From positions 1 through 42,135 of the forward strand of contig JAFXAU010000018.1 of NCBI GenBank assembly GCA_017516865.1: DNA of 42,135 bases. Reading direction: 5' to 3'. The notes under the pieces were generated by a model. That model had not been told where the DNA came from and made no database searches. It saw only the letters and a list, made by a program, of their open reading frames with translations. Positions within the stretch are counted from its first letter, which is position 1. Every line of letters begins with the position of its first letter. Below, one piece after another: positions 25,404-33,883 of this stretch. The position numbers and the translations under genes were made by a program. The stretch comes from Bacteroidales bacterium. Its GTDB lineage: Bacteria > Bacteroidota > Bacteroidia > Bacteroidales > UBA1715.

Positions 25404-26171
25404 ATGAAACGAATTACAACAATCCTACTTTCCGTCCTTCTGACGACAAACATTTTTGCACAAAAAAATCTTTCAAACGAACTTGATAGTGCTTCGTACG
25501 CAATCGGTTGCATAATTGCGACAAACATGGCCGACGAGATTAGTAGTATGGGTCTTTCACAAGATATGTTTATAAAAGGATTTTCAGACATGATGAAAAA
25601 AGAAAAAATGAGCATACCAACTGACCAATTACACTCTATAGCCGAAAAGTATTTTAAGAAAATACAACAAAATGAAGAAGCTGATATGCAGGAACAATGT
25701 CTGAAAAATTCCGACTGGCTTCTGGAAAACAAGAAAAACAAAGATGTCGTGACATTAGAAAACGGTCTACAATATAAAATAGTAAAAAAAGGCGACGGCA
25801 AAGAAACTCCGACAAACAACGACCAAGTTGTTGTGCATTACAAAGGTTCACTTATTGACGGAACTGTATTTGATTCATCGATAGACCGCGGAGAACCAGC
25901 AACATTCCCTGTAAACGGCGTGATTCCAGGATTCTCTCAAGTTCTTGAGAGGATGACGGCGGGCTCGACATATATAGCCTACATTCCGTCAGATTTAGGA
26001 TACGGCATGCGAGGTGCTGGTTCGGTAATCAAACCATGCTCTACCCTTATTTTCGAAATTCAACTACTTGAAATTAAGAAAGGAAATGTCTCTACAGAAG
26101 AGGCTATAACAGAAGAAGTGGAAGCACCTACAAGCGACAAAAAACAGGCTAAGAAAAATAAGAAGAAATAA
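25404..26171 (+). CDS. FKBP-type peptidyl-prolyl cis-trans isomerase, exported
   Basis: The product is 255 residues with signal peptide MKRITTILLSVLLTTNIFA. Residues ~24-125 are the helical FKBP N-terminal dimerisation domain (SYAIGCIIATNMADEI, FIKGFSDMMK). Residues ~128-230 are the FKBP domain: GDGKETPTNNDQVVVHYKGS, GTVFDSSIDRGEPATFPVN, VIPGFSQVLERM, AYIPSDLGYG and STLIFEIQLLEI. This matches Mip/FkpA-type periplasmic foldases. The C-terminus is a lysine-rich tail (DKKQAKKNKKK) of unknown purpose. It is last in the S10-ispE-FKBP transcript and is followed by an intrinsic terminator. Confidence 0.93.
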   Translation: MKRITTILLSVLLTTNIFAQKNLSNELDSASYAIGCIIATNMADEISSMGLSQDMFIKGFSDMMKKEKMSIPTDQLHSIAEKYFKKIQQNEEADMQEQCLKNSDWLLENKKNKDVVTLENGLQYKIVKKGDGKETPTNNDQVVVHYKGSLIDGTVFDSSIDRGEPATFPVNGVIPGFSQVLERMTAGSTYIAYIPSDLGYGMRGAGSVIKPCSTLIFEIQLLEIKKGNVSTEEAITEEVEAPTSDKKQAKKNKKK

Positions 26172-26197
26172 TTATATATCAACAGCTTATAAACATG

Positions 26198-26224
26198 AGG
26201 CGGTCTATCAAGGCCGCCTTTTTT
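26198..26224 (+). terminator. Intrinsic terminator after the FKBP gene
   Basis: The stem AGGCGG / CCGCCT with a 10-base loop is followed by six T, 26 bp past the FKBP stop. Confidence 0.8.
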
Positions 26225-26304
26225 ATTGCAAAATTAAAGGATTGAAGCCCAACAAAAATTCGTCGGGTAAAAAAGAGTAAATATATAAAATTTTCATTAC
26301 ACAC

Positions 26305-26334
26305 TTTGTTTTTATTAAAAAAAAATTACCTTTG
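26305..26334 (+). promoter_or_regulatory. Bacteroidota-type promoter (TTTG, 18 bp, TACCTTTG)
   Basis: TTTG at 26305-26308 and TACCTTTG at 26327-26334 are separated by 18 bp, a near-ideal fit to the -33/-7 consensus. It lies 30 bp upstream of the lysozyme-like gene's ATG. Confidence 0.65.
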
Positions 26335-26364
26335 CCCCGTTTTTAAAGGAGAGATATACGTAAT

Positions 26365-26991
26365 ATGTTCAGTATCAGCACTATAAAAAACACAGCGGCA
26401 ATAGGCCTACTTCTTATTCTACTTGGCATTCCAGTAGTCTTACCCGAAAAGAGTTTCGAAATTGACAATGTAGAAGAAGCTGTGGACATTGAATTGGAAT
26501 ACATAAATTATCAAGATTTATATACCAAAATCGCCCACATTGAGTCACGCCAAAACTACGATGTTGCAAACAAGACAAGAACGGTAGGAAAATATCAGGC
26601 AAGCAAGGCCGCCCTACTCGAATTCGGCTACAGCGAAGAACAGGTGCAAGCAATCTACGATTCATTCGATACGGTTTACACGTCAAAAGGTCATGCCCGT
26701 TATCATTTCGATTTAGAAACGTTTCCTCCCGAAGACCAAGAACGATTCATTCGTTGGTATATGCACCGCATGGAAACGGTTTATTTAAAGGATATTATCG
26801 CCAAATATGTCGGCACGACGGTAAACGACGTGTATATTACGAGAGCGGGAATCCTGAACGCTTCGATGTTGGGTTTCAACAACGTGGTGAAATTTTTGGA
26901 ATCGAACGGAGAAATCAATTTCACGCCCAAACGTGGCTATTCCGTTCAAAACAGACTTGCGCAGTTTGAAAGAATCGAAGTTCTTTCATAA
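26365..26991 (+). CDS. Membrane-anchored lysozyme/transglycosylase-like protein
   Basis: The product is 208 residues. One N-terminal hydrophobic segment (TIKNTAAIGLLLILLGIPVVL) acts as an anchor or uncleaved signal. The rest resembles small lytic transglycosylase-like folds. IAHIESRQNYDVANK carries a Glu in the position of the catalytic acid. TRTVGKYQASKAALLEFGYSEEQV mirrors the GxYQ(F/M)...tL segment, and ITRAGILNASMLGFNNVVKFL resembles the AAhLGGxxxVxxFL helix. A role in local peptidoglycan cleavage is inferred. No other peptidoglycan gene is adjacent. It has its own strong-looking promoter and stands alone between two transcription units. Confidence 0.55.
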   Translation: MFSISTIKNTAAIGLLLILLGIPVVLPEKSFEIDNVEEAVDIELEYINYQDLYTKIAHIESRQNYDVANKTRTVGKYQASKAALLEFGYSEEQVQAIYDSFDTVYTSKGHARYHFDLETFPPEDQERFIRWYMHRMETVYLKDIIAKYVGTTVNDVYITRAGILNASMLGFNNVVKFLESNGEINFTPKRGYSVQNRLAQFERIEVLS

Positions 26992-27090
26992 ACAATCACA
27001 TTATTATTATATTGTATAAAGGAATTTATTGGAATAAATTTCTTATCTTCGCCATTGTCAATTTATTGTATCATTTAAAAACATAAATAC

Positions 27091-28704
27091 ATGGCTATTA
27101 GTGCATTACAAAAAGCAAGAGCTGCGTATCAACCTAAATTGCCAAAGGCATTCAAAGGTGGCGTTGTTCTTAAAGAAGGTAAAGCGACTCAATCTGTTGC
27201 TGACCAAGACGAAATCAAAAAATTGTTCCCTAACACGTACGGAATGCCTATCGTGACGTTTGAAGAAGCTGCTTCAAAATTGTCTATGGGCGACTTCAAC
27301 GTCGGTGTGATTCTTTCAGGTGGTCAGGCCCCTGGCGGTCACAACGTCATTTCTGGTTTGTTCGACGGAATCAAATCAATGAACAAAAACGCTAAATTAT
27401 ATGGTTTCTTGGGCGGTCCAAGCGGATTGATTGACCATAAATATATTGAACTGACATCTGACATTATCGATGCATATCGTAACACAGGTGGATTCGACAT
27501 CATTGGTTCAGGTCGTACGAAATTGGAAGAAACTTCACAATTCGACTCTGGAATCGAAATCTGCAACAAATTGGGTATCAAGGCATTGGTAATTATCGGT
27601 GGTGACGATTCCAACACAAATGCCTGCGTACTTGCAGAATATTACTTGCAAAAGAAATGCGGCATTCAAGTAATCGGTTGTCCAAAAACAATCGACGGCG
27701 ACTTGAAAAACGACCAAATCGAAACATCTTTCGGTTTCGACACAGCTTGTAAAGTATATTCAGAAGTTATCGGTAACATTATGCGTGATGCCAATTCTGC
27801 AAAGAAATACTGGCACTTCATCAAATTGATGGGACGTTCCGCTTCTCACATCGCTTTGGAATGCGGTTTGCAGACACAACCAAACATCTGTATCATTTCA
27901 GAAGAAGTTGAAGCAAAGAAAATGACATTGGCAAGCATCGTTGAAAACATTGCAAACACTGTTGCTGCCCGTGCCGCACAAGGAAACAACTTCGGTGTTG
28001 TTTTGATTCCTGAAGGTTTGATTGAGTTCATTCCAGAAATGAAAGTCCTGATTAAAGAATTGAACGACCTTTTGGCTGTTGAATCAGACGTGAAGGTTGC
28101 CGTTTCAAAACTTTCTGCTAACAGCAAATCGGTATATGAAAGTCTTCCTGAAGCAATTGCAAAACAATTGACTTTGGAACGCGACCCTCACGGAAACGTT
28201 CAAGTTTCGTTGATTGAAACAGAAAAATTGCTTATTGAAATGGTTCGCACGAAACTTGCCAAAATGAAAGCCGAAGGCAAATATGTAGGCAAATTCTCTG
28301 GTCTTGGCCACTTCTTCGGTTACGAAGGTCGTTGTGCAGCTCCGTCGAACTTCGATGCTGACTACTGCTACTCTCTTGGTTTCAATGCAGCAAACTTGAT
28401 TGCTTCTGGCAAATCAGGTTATATGTCGTTGATTAAGAACACTACGAAACCTGCAGACCAATGGATTGCAGCCGGTGTTCCTATCACAATGATGATGAAT
28501 ATGGAAAAACGTCACGGTGCTATGAAACCAGTTATCCGTAAGGCATTGGTTGAATTGGACGGCGCACCATTCAAATTCTTGGCTTCAAAACGCGACGAAT
28601 GGGCATTGACGACATCATACGTTTATCCTGGTCCTATCCAATACTTCGGTCCATCGGAAGTGTGCGACCAGCCGACAAAAACATTGATGTTTGAACAAAA
28701 ATAA
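27091..28704 (+). CDS. pfp: Pyrophosphate--fructose-6-phosphate 1-phosphotransferase (long class)
   Basis: The product is 537 residues, the length of the long PPi-dependent phosphofructokinases related to the plant beta subunit. Key segments are [20 protein letters not shown] (residues 71-90), IIGGDDSN (168-175) with the Asp pair that favours PPi over ATP, and the catalytic loop PKTIDGDL (198-205). SFGFDTA and [15 protein letters not shown] follow. It catalyses reversible phosphorylation of fructose-6-phosphate with pyrophosphate in the cytosol. Codon use looks highly biased compared with neighbours, consistent with strong expression. A near-consensus -7 (TATCTTCG at 27044-27051) precedes it, and a palindrome and terminator follow. 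Confidence 0.95.
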   Translation: MAISALQKARAAYQPKLPKAFKGGVVLKEGKATQSVADQDEIKKLFPNTYGMPIVTFEEAASKLSMGDFNVGVILSGGQAPGGHNVISGLFDGIKSMNKNAKLYGFLGGPSGLIDHKYIELTSDIIDAYRNTGGFDIIGSGRTKLEETSQFDSGIEICNKLGIKALVIIGGDDSNTNACVLAEYYLQKKCGIQVIGCPKTIDGDLKNDQIETSFGFDTACKVYSEVIGNIMRDANSAKKYWHFIKLMGRSASHIALECGLQTQPNICIISEEVEAKKMTLASIVENIANTVAARAAQGNNFGVVLIPEGLIEFIPEMKVLIKELNDLLAVESDVKVAVSKLSANSKSVYESLPEAIAKQLTLERDPHGNVQVSLIETEKLLIEMVRTKLAKMKAEGKYVGKFSGLGHFFGYEGRCAAPSNFDADYCYSLGFNAANLIASGKSGYMSLIKNTTKPADQWIAAGVPITMMMNMEKRHGAMKPVIRKALVELDGAPFKFLASKRDEWALTTSYVYPGPIQYFGPSEVCDQPTKTLMFEQK

Positions 28705-28716
28705 TTCTTATTTTCC

Positions 28717-28744
28717 GTAGAGACGCGATTAATCGCGTCTCTAC
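28717..28744. repeat. Interspersed palindrome, 28-bp copy (GTAGAGACG family)
   Basis: It is a perfect 14-bp inverted repeat: arm GTAGAGACG, core CGATTAATCG, mirrored arm CGTCTCTAC. It begins 12 bp after the pfp stop codon. The same core and arms recur at 40422-40451. It is distinct from the T-tailed terminator just downstream. Confidence 0.85.
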
Positions 28745-28751
28745 AAAACAT

Positions 28752-28786
28752 AAAAAAAGACTGTCAAAAATTTGGCAGTCTTTTTT
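28752..28786. terminator. Bidirectional intrinsic terminator between pfp and tcdA
   Basis: The stem GACTGTC / GGCAGTC (one G-U pair) has an 8-base loop. It is flanked by seven A on the left and six T on the right, so it can serve the two convergent genes. Confidence 0.8.
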
Positions 28787-28789
28787 GTT

Positions 28790-29512
28790 TTACTGGATTT
28801 GTGAATAGAAATGTTTCACCACCTCACCGGCAATCGTAAACCCGAACATTGCCGTCACATGGGCTGTCGAGCCGTTTATACGCTTTCGTTCGCCGTCCAC
28901 TTCCTGTATTTCGGAGCCTATCAACGTCTGTTCCGTACTATACACGCATAGAAACGGTTTTGAAGGCAGTTCTCCTTTACGAATATTTTTCCTAATTCTT
29001 CGAGCGAACAAATCGTACTGCACGTTCCAAAACTCGTCGACACAAATCTGTAACGGGTCAATTTTCAGAGCGGCCCCCATAGAAGAAATAAAAAAAGCAT
29101 CGGTTTTTGTTGCCTCACGAATCAAATGCATCTTGCATTGCATACTATCAATGCAATCGACTATGACATCATAATCAGACAAATGAAACGATTCGGAATT
29201 AGCAGGAGAATACACTTCGGAGCGAACGCAGATTTCAACATCGGGATTTATTTCCTCAAAGCGTTCTTTCAACACGTCAGTTTTATAACGACCGATTGTT
29301 TTGCTTGTCGCAGGTAATTGTCTATTGCAATTTGTTTCGGTGATTGTATCATAATCAACAAGTGTGAGTTTTTTAAATCCGTTCCGCACAAGTCCTTCGG
29401 CACACCAACTGCCTACACCACCCAAGCCAAAAATAATAACACGAAGCGAACCAAATTTTTGAACGGTTTCTTCGCCCAACAACAAATTTACCCGATGAAA
29501 CAACTCCGACAT
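28790..29512 (-). CDS. tcdA: tRNA threonylcarbamoyladenosine dehydratase (TcdA/CsdL-like)
   Basis: The product is 240 residues from the ATG at 29512, which overlaps the SurA-like stop by one base (TGATG); a TTG lies one codon upstream. It is an E1-like/ThiF fold. The nucleotide loop is IIFGLGGVGSWCAEGLVRNG, followed by LTLVDYDTITETNCNRQLPA with the conserved acidic and Arg residues, then DYDVIVDCIDSM. Late segments (DLFARRIRKNIRKGELP, CVYSTEQ, GSTAHVTAMFGF) fit TcdA rather than MoeB or ThiF. I do not see the catalytic cysteine or paired CxxC that those homologues use. TcdA cyclises t6A37 in tRNA using ATP. It is the last gene of the folding-factor operon. Confidence 0.9.
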   Translation of the reverse strand: MSELFHRVNLLLGEETVQKFGSLRVIIFGLGGVGSWCAEGLVRNGFKKLTLVDYDTITETNCNRQLPATSKTIGRYKTDVLKERFEEINPDVEICVRSEVYSPANSESFHLSDYDVIVDCIDSMQCKMHLIREATKTDAFFISSMGAALKIDPLQICVDEFWNVQYDLFARRIRKNIRKGELPSKPFLCVYSTEQTLIGSEIQEVDGERKRINGSTAHVTAMFGFTIAGEVVKHFYSQIQ

Positions 29513-30849
29513 CAATCTTCGAATTTCAAATCACAAGCTTGATATTCCTCGCTCTTTACAGACATAAACACTTGTGAAACTTTTGCCCGCATCCACGCAT
29601 TCAATGTAGAATGTTTTTTTGCCTCCAACGCCATTTCCTTTACATCGGAATAGTCGTCAACGAGCGTGGCTGTATGCTCAGGCGTATACGAAACCAATTT
29701 CACCAGTTTATATACCTGCGAACCTTTTTCGTCGTACGTCAGCATTGGTTCCGAAATTTCACCGACTTTCATCGACTTAAGAGTGTACCACACTGTCGGG
29801 TCAAGCATTCCTTCCTCAAATTTAGACGTTCCCGTGTATGGATTCATATACAAACCACCGTTATTCCTTGTTTTTTCATCGGTTGAATATTTTGCAGCCG
29901 CCTGTTCGAACGTCAGAGAATCGCCGATGGCACGACGTATACTGTCGGTTTTTTGGAAAGCAGCCTGCATTTCGCCCTGCGTTACACGTGGCTTGAGCAA
30001 AATATGTTTCAGTTTTGCCTTTTCGCCTTTCAGTTCCACCATTTGAATAATATGATACCCAAAATCAGTCTTCACAACACGCGAGATTTCGCCTTCTTTT
30101 AATCGGAACGCCGCAGCAGCGAATTCCGAAACCAAATCACCACGTGACATATAATCACCCAACAAGCCACCGATTTTTGCCGATTCGCTGTCGTCGCTAT
30201 ACAACACAGCAAGTTTCGAAAAATTTTCGCCATTGATTGCACGCTGACGAATTTCCTCGGCTTTCTTGCGGAGAGCCTTGTCTTCTTCGGCTGTTATTGT
30301 CGGTTTTATCACAATCTGCGCAAGTTCATAACGAGTCGGAACCTTCGGCATGCTGTCTTTATGGCTCACATAAAACATTCGAACGTCATTGGGAGAAACC
30401 TCAACATCGCCGATGATTGAATTTTGTACTTTCTGTGCCAATAGTTGGTCCTTTATCACTGGTTTCCAATCATTTCTGATTTCAAATTCAGTCTTTCCAT
30501 AAAATTCTTCCAACTGAGCGAGTCCGCCTTTTGTCCCTGTCAAAATTGAAATCCTACGGTCAATTTCCTTTGCGACTTCGCCATCGGAAACCACAACACT
30601 GTCAATTTTTGATTGGTCAACAAGAAATTTCTGCATGACCATTTCCTTGAAAATCTCACACTTAGATGTCTTTTCGCCTTGCTGTTCCAACAGCATCTGC
30701 TGATTTTCAATATCGGACTGCTTAATCATATCGTCGCCGACCACCACTACGATTTGGTCAAGGACAGACTGGGCAGAAACTGCCGCAAAGGAACATATCG
30801 AAACTGTCAAAAGGACTAATTTTCTAAAAATCATATTCTTACAATTCAT
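29512..30849 (-). CDS. SurA-like periplasmic peptidyl-prolyl isomerase/chaperone
   Basis: The product is 445 residues. The ATG at 30849 overlaps the upstream stop by one base (TAATG); an ATG five codons later is also possible. After a signal peptide ending SFAAVSAQ comes the SurA N-terminal chaperone part (VVVVGDDMIKQSDIENQ, MVMQKFLVDQSKID). Two parvulin domains follow: ~170-270 (ELAQIVIKPT, LAVLYSDDSES, GGLLGDYMSRGDLV, VVKTDFGYHIIQM) and ~280-390 (AKLKHILLKPRV, AAKYSTDEKTRNNGGLY). SurA escorts outer-membrane barrel proteins through the periplasm. It is the third of three consecutive, overlapping folding-factor genes. Confidence 0.92.
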   Translation of the reverse strand: MNCKNMIFRKLVLLTVSICSFAAVSAQSVLDQIVVVVGDDMIKQSDIENQQMLLEQQGEKTSKCEIFKEMVMQKFLVDQSKIDSVVVSDGEVAKEIDRRISILTGTKGGLAQLEEFYGKTEFEIRNDWKPVIKDQLLAQKVQNSIIGDVEVSPNDVRMFYVSHKDSMPKVPTRYELAQIVIKPTITAEEDKALRKKAEEIRQRAINGENFSKLAVLYSDDSESAKIGGLLGDYMSRGDLVSEFAAAAFRLKEGEISRVVKTDFGYHIIQMVELKGEKAKLKHILLKPRVTQGEMQAAFQKTDSIRRAIGDSLTFEQAAAKYSTDEKTRNNGGLYMNPYTGTSKFEEGMLDPTVWYTLKSMKVGEISEPMLTYDEKGSQVYKLVKLVSYTPEHTATLVDDYSDVKEMALEAKKHSTLNAWMRAKVSQVFMSVKSEEYQACDLKFED

Positions 30850-31694
30850 TAATAAAATACTTCATATTGTTTTTTTCGCGTTGCGTCTTGAAAAACTTTT
30901 TCGCGCATGTTCTTCAACATTTCAACCTTACGAGACTGCAAAATCGTTTTTGCAATTTTATCGTGCGCCAACTCAATCGGCATTCGATTTCCAGCTCCAC
31001 GTTGCTCTTCTATTTTCACAAAAAACACATTTGCCGTGTCTTCAAACTTCAGACTTTTTCCAACAGGAAACGCTTCATTTCTCACTTCGAACGGCAGTTC
31101 CTGCTTCAGCGCATTCAAATCAACCCACTGATTGGCGAACGAAAACTTCTGACAATGCTGGAAACAAAAATCTTTCAAAGCATCCAAATCTATTTCCTTT
31201 TTCGGGAAAAACAATTTTTCAACTTCGGCAATCTCCCGTTCTTTCGTTAGCGGAAAGACTATGAATATAGGCTTTACAACAGAATGCTCCAACAAATATT
31301 CATTTTTATGCAGTTCATAATATTCGTCTATTTCCTTTTGTGGAATCAGCGTATCCAATTTTTGCTGAAGGAACATTTGTTCGTATGCGTTGATATACAA
31401 TTCCTTACGGAACAAATCAACACGTTTTGCCAAAGAACTGTCGTTGTCGCTCACATTATTATCGGCAACTTCGTACAAAAGCGTAAAGTGCAGCCAATTC
31501 TCCACAAAACTCTTAACAAACGTAATGCTGTCTTCGGGCGACAACGAAATTGGCAATGCATCAAGCACATCGTCTTTATATAGAACCTGAGTTTTTGTTT
31601 TGGCTATCACCTCGCGTTCGTCGGCTTGTTCCGTGCGACACGAAAAAGCCACTACCGTCAGCAACAGCACTATCAGCCAATGTTTCTTCATCAT
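30849..31694 (-). CDS. Lipoprotein related to PPIase/SurA N-terminal domains, no clear isomerase domain
   Basis: The product is 281 residues with a lipoprotein signal ending VVAFSC. The N-terminal third looks like a SurA_N-type helical chaperone segment (VLYKDDVLDALPISLSPEDSITFVKSFVENWLHFTLLYEVADNN). A parvulin-like scaffold may follow, but the usual GG(D/L)LG and FGYH motifs are absent, so isomerase activity is doubtful. The ATG at 31694 overlaps the upstream stop by 4 bp (ATGA), and its stop overlaps the SurA-like start by 1 bp. The coupling suggests the three products are made in proportion. It is probably a membrane-tethered assembly partner. Confidence 0.75.
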   Translation of the reverse strand: MMKKHWLIVLLLTVVAFSCRTEQADEREVIAKTKTQVLYKDDVLDALPISLSPEDSITFVKSFVENWLHFTLLYEVADNNVSDNDSSLAKRVDLFRKELYINAYEQMFLQQKLDTLIPQKEIDEYYELHKNEYLLEHSVVKPIFIVFPLTKEREIAEVEKLFFPKKEIDLDALKDFCFQHCQKFSFANQWVDLNALKQELPFEVRNEAFPVGKSLKFEDTANVFFVKIEEQRGAGNRMPIELAHDKIAKTILQSRKVEMLKNMREKVFQDATRKKQYEVFY

Positions 31695-33769
31695 AGATAT
31701 TGTTTTAAATTTTCCACAACGGAATCATTTATTTGTACAGAGTGTCGTTTATACAAAGTTTTCATCCATTGTGTTTCGATTTCCTTTCTATAATCCATTA
31801 ATAACTGCTCTTTTGCCTCTTTTATTGTCTGTTGGCGACTTGCAATATAGTAATAATGTACAACTAATTTATTTTCAAAGATTGCAATTTTTTCGCACAT
31901 TGCCTTACAGCCACCAGCATTGACAGTATCAACCACGTCGTCGGCAGTTTTTAGAATCTTATCGCCCACATCAACCGAAATTGAATTTGGACGTTTTGCA
32001 TTTATTTCATTCACAATGAACATTTGTGGAGTACCCTTATCTTCGTAATATGCAATTTTTTGTGCATGTTTTCCAACAACTCCTTCCCAATACCACATTT
32101 TTTGTTCATATAAAAGTTTTAAAGCCTTCGCCTTTGTTTTTTCGTCGGAGAAGTTGAATGTGACATATTCTTTACGCTTTTCCGTCATATATTGTTCCTT
32201 ATGCTGACTATAATAAAACTTCATACCCGTTGTATCTTCTTCGGCGTAACGGAACACGTCGCGATTCATCAAATCATACACAATCATGCCGTCGTGATAT
32301 TCCTGCATGACGTATTGAAATTCCTTGTCGTTTTTCTCCATGTCCTTCATCATAGCCAATTCCAAACGACGAACGATAAAATCATCGAAACGAATCCGCA
32401 CCAACATATCTTTGTCGTACACGTTCCGAAGCCTATTTTTCTGAATTGCCTCCAAATATTGAAAGAAGTCACTTCTCATATATTTTTCATCAGCAATTTC
32501 AAACAAAACCGCATCGTTCTTCAACTGTGGTGCAGTCCATTTTCCCAGCAAGATAGAAGCATCGACGTACGTCATACATTTTTCCAATTCGTCGTCGTAA
32601 CGCCGAAAACCAAGTTTCTGCTTCATCTGTTCTTCGTAATAGTTGTCAACGACGGCATTTCTGCTTTGGTCGCCGTCAATGCGCTTTTCATAACCCGTCT
32701 TATATGCTTCAAAGCCTGGCAACGGCAACACCCAACGACGTTTCACTATGGCATATCCATACGGAAGTTTTAACGGTTTTGAATAATCACCGTCGTTTTC
32801 AAGCCCAAACAAGGTTTCTTTTATTTCCCTGCTGTATGGCATTCCATTGTCAATCAAACCAATAACACCTTTTGTACTCTTCAGCCGTTCATTTAGGTTA
32901 TATCTATCACTCAACGTATCGAACGGCACACCAGCCTGCAATTGTTCGTAAACAGAATCAATTGTCATTTTGGCCGCATTCCAGCCAGCTTCATCCTCGG
33001 ATTGCGGATAAATCATAATAATAGCTGCATCAACGGCACCTTTCGTCGGACGTTTTTGCAAAATATTAATAAGATACCAACCTTCGGCGGTTCGAGCTGT
33101 CACCATATCACCAACATTGGCGTTATACACGGCATCTTCATATTCAAATGGCGAAACCATAGCCGTTATAAAGCCAACATTTCCATCATATTCCTTACTC
33201 AAATTATCGTCGGAATATTTTTGTACGCATTTTCTAAATGTATATTCTGGAAGCGTTGCCGCATGAAATATTTCGTCATGAATCTGCTTGATTTTTTCTT
33301 CCGCCGCCTTTTTTGCTGCTGGCGAATCGTAAATATTGGATTTTACAAAAATATGAGCCACCTCGTAATCCCAGTGCAGACGGTCGTATTCCAACTTCAC
33401 CAATTCCTCGCGTTTCTGCTCCGCTCCCCGATACATTCTATCGTGAGCAGTAGCCTTCAGATATTTAAAGAATTCGTCACGAAAAGCCTTTGTCGTATCA
33501 AGTTGCTGATATTCAGCTTCAGTAACTTTTAATTTATATTCAACAAAACGGTTAAGATAATCAGAAAACGACACATTTTCAGATTCTTCCGACAAATCAT
33601 TATATTTTGAGTAAAACCACACAAAATCGCTTACCGAAAACTCACACGTGTCAATTTTCACAACCGTGGAAGAAAGCAAACTGTCGGGAATACGAATACA
33701 TTCCTGAGAAAACGACAAAAACGGCATCAGTAAAAATGCCAAAAATATTCCAGCCGTTTTCTTTTGCAT
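31691..33769 (-). CDS. Large exported PpiC/parvulin-type peptidyl-prolyl isomerase
   Basis: The product is about 692 residues from the ATG at 33769, which gives a clean signal peptide (MQKKTAGIFLAFLLMPFLSFSQ). The frame extends to 33799, but that start would overlap the candidate -7 element. The N-terminal third is helical (FSVSDFVWFYSKYNDLSEE). A parvulin domain follows (YEVAHIFVKSNIYDSPAAKK, CVQKYSDDNLSKEYDGNVGFI, VTARTAEGWYLINILQKRP), then a second, more divergent one (AAIIMIYPQSEDEAG, LSDRYNLNERLKSTKGVIG, PYGYAIVKRRW). The C-terminal half resembles further chaperone repeats. It heads the operon with the lipoprotein, SurA-like and tcdA genes, each overlapping or touching the next. A role in outer-membrane protein or T9SS cargo folding is inferred. 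Confidence 0.88.
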   Translation of the reverse strand: MQKKTAGIFLAFLLMPFLSFSQECIRIPDSLLSSTVVKIDTCEFSVSDFVWFYSKYNDLSEESENVSFSDYLNRFVEYKLKVTEAEYQQLDTTKAFRDEFFKYLKATAHDRMYRGAEQKREELVKLEYDRLHWDYEVAHIFVKSNIYDSPAAKKAAEEKIKQIHDEIFHAATLPEYTFRKCVQKYSDDNLSKEYDGNVGFITAMVSPFEYEDAVYNANVGDMVTARTAEGWYLINILQKRPTKGAVDAAIIMIYPQSEDEAGWNAAKMTIDSVYEQLQAGVPFDTLSDRYNLNERLKSTKGVIGLIDNGMPYSREIKETLFGLENDGDYSKPLKLPYGYAIVKRRWVLPLPGFEAYKTGYEKRIDGDQSRNAVVDNYYEEQMKQKLGFRRYDDELEKCMTYVDASILLGKWTAPQLKNDAVLFEIADEKYMRSDFFQYLEAIQKNRLRNVYDKDMLVRIRFDDFIVRRLELAMMKDMEKNDKEFQYVMQEYHDGMIVYDLMNRDVFRYAEEDTTGMKFYYSQHKEQYMTEKRKEYVTFNFSDEKTKAKALKLLYEQKMWYWEGVVGKHAQKIAYYEDKGTPQMFIVNEINAKRPNSISVDVGDKILKTADDVVDTVNAGGCKAMCEKIAIFENKLVVHYYYIASRQQTIKEAKEQLLMDYRKEIETQWMKTLYKRHSVQINDSVVENLKQYL

Positions 33770-33796
33770 ATCGTGCATGTCTATTTGTAAAACACG

Positions 33797-33804
33797 CAAA
33801 TATA
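33797..33804 (-). promoter_or_regulatory. Candidate -7 element of the folding-factor operon (TATATTTG)
   Basis: It matches TAnnTTTG on the minus strand, 27 bp before the chosen ATG at 33769, and overlaps the alternative start at 33799, arguing against that start. Confidence 0.4.
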
Positions 33805-33850
33805 CAATGTTTATAGGAATTATGAACGAATAATGAGATTCGATGTAAAA

Positions 33851-33880
33851 CGTAGAGACGAAAAAATTCTCGTCACCACG
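33851..33880. repeat. Interspersed palindrome, degenerate 30-bp copy
   Basis: The left arm CGTAGAGACG matches the family; the core is AAAAAATTCT and the right arm CGTCACCACG has decayed. It begins 3 bp after the stop codon of the minus-strand gene at 33884, exactly the spacing seen for the copy at 40422-40451. Confidence 0.6.
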
Positions 33881-33883
33881 TTT

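Noticed and set aside
28717..28744. The palindrome after pfp as the pfp terminator
   Set aside because: It has no T-tract; a proper T-flanked hairpin follows at 28752-28786, and the same palindrome occurs inside a coding region where termination would be harmful.
32192..32773. A 193-codon plus-strand frame inside the PpiC-type isomerase gene
   Set aside because: It has no motif and lies wholly antisense to a coupled operon gene.
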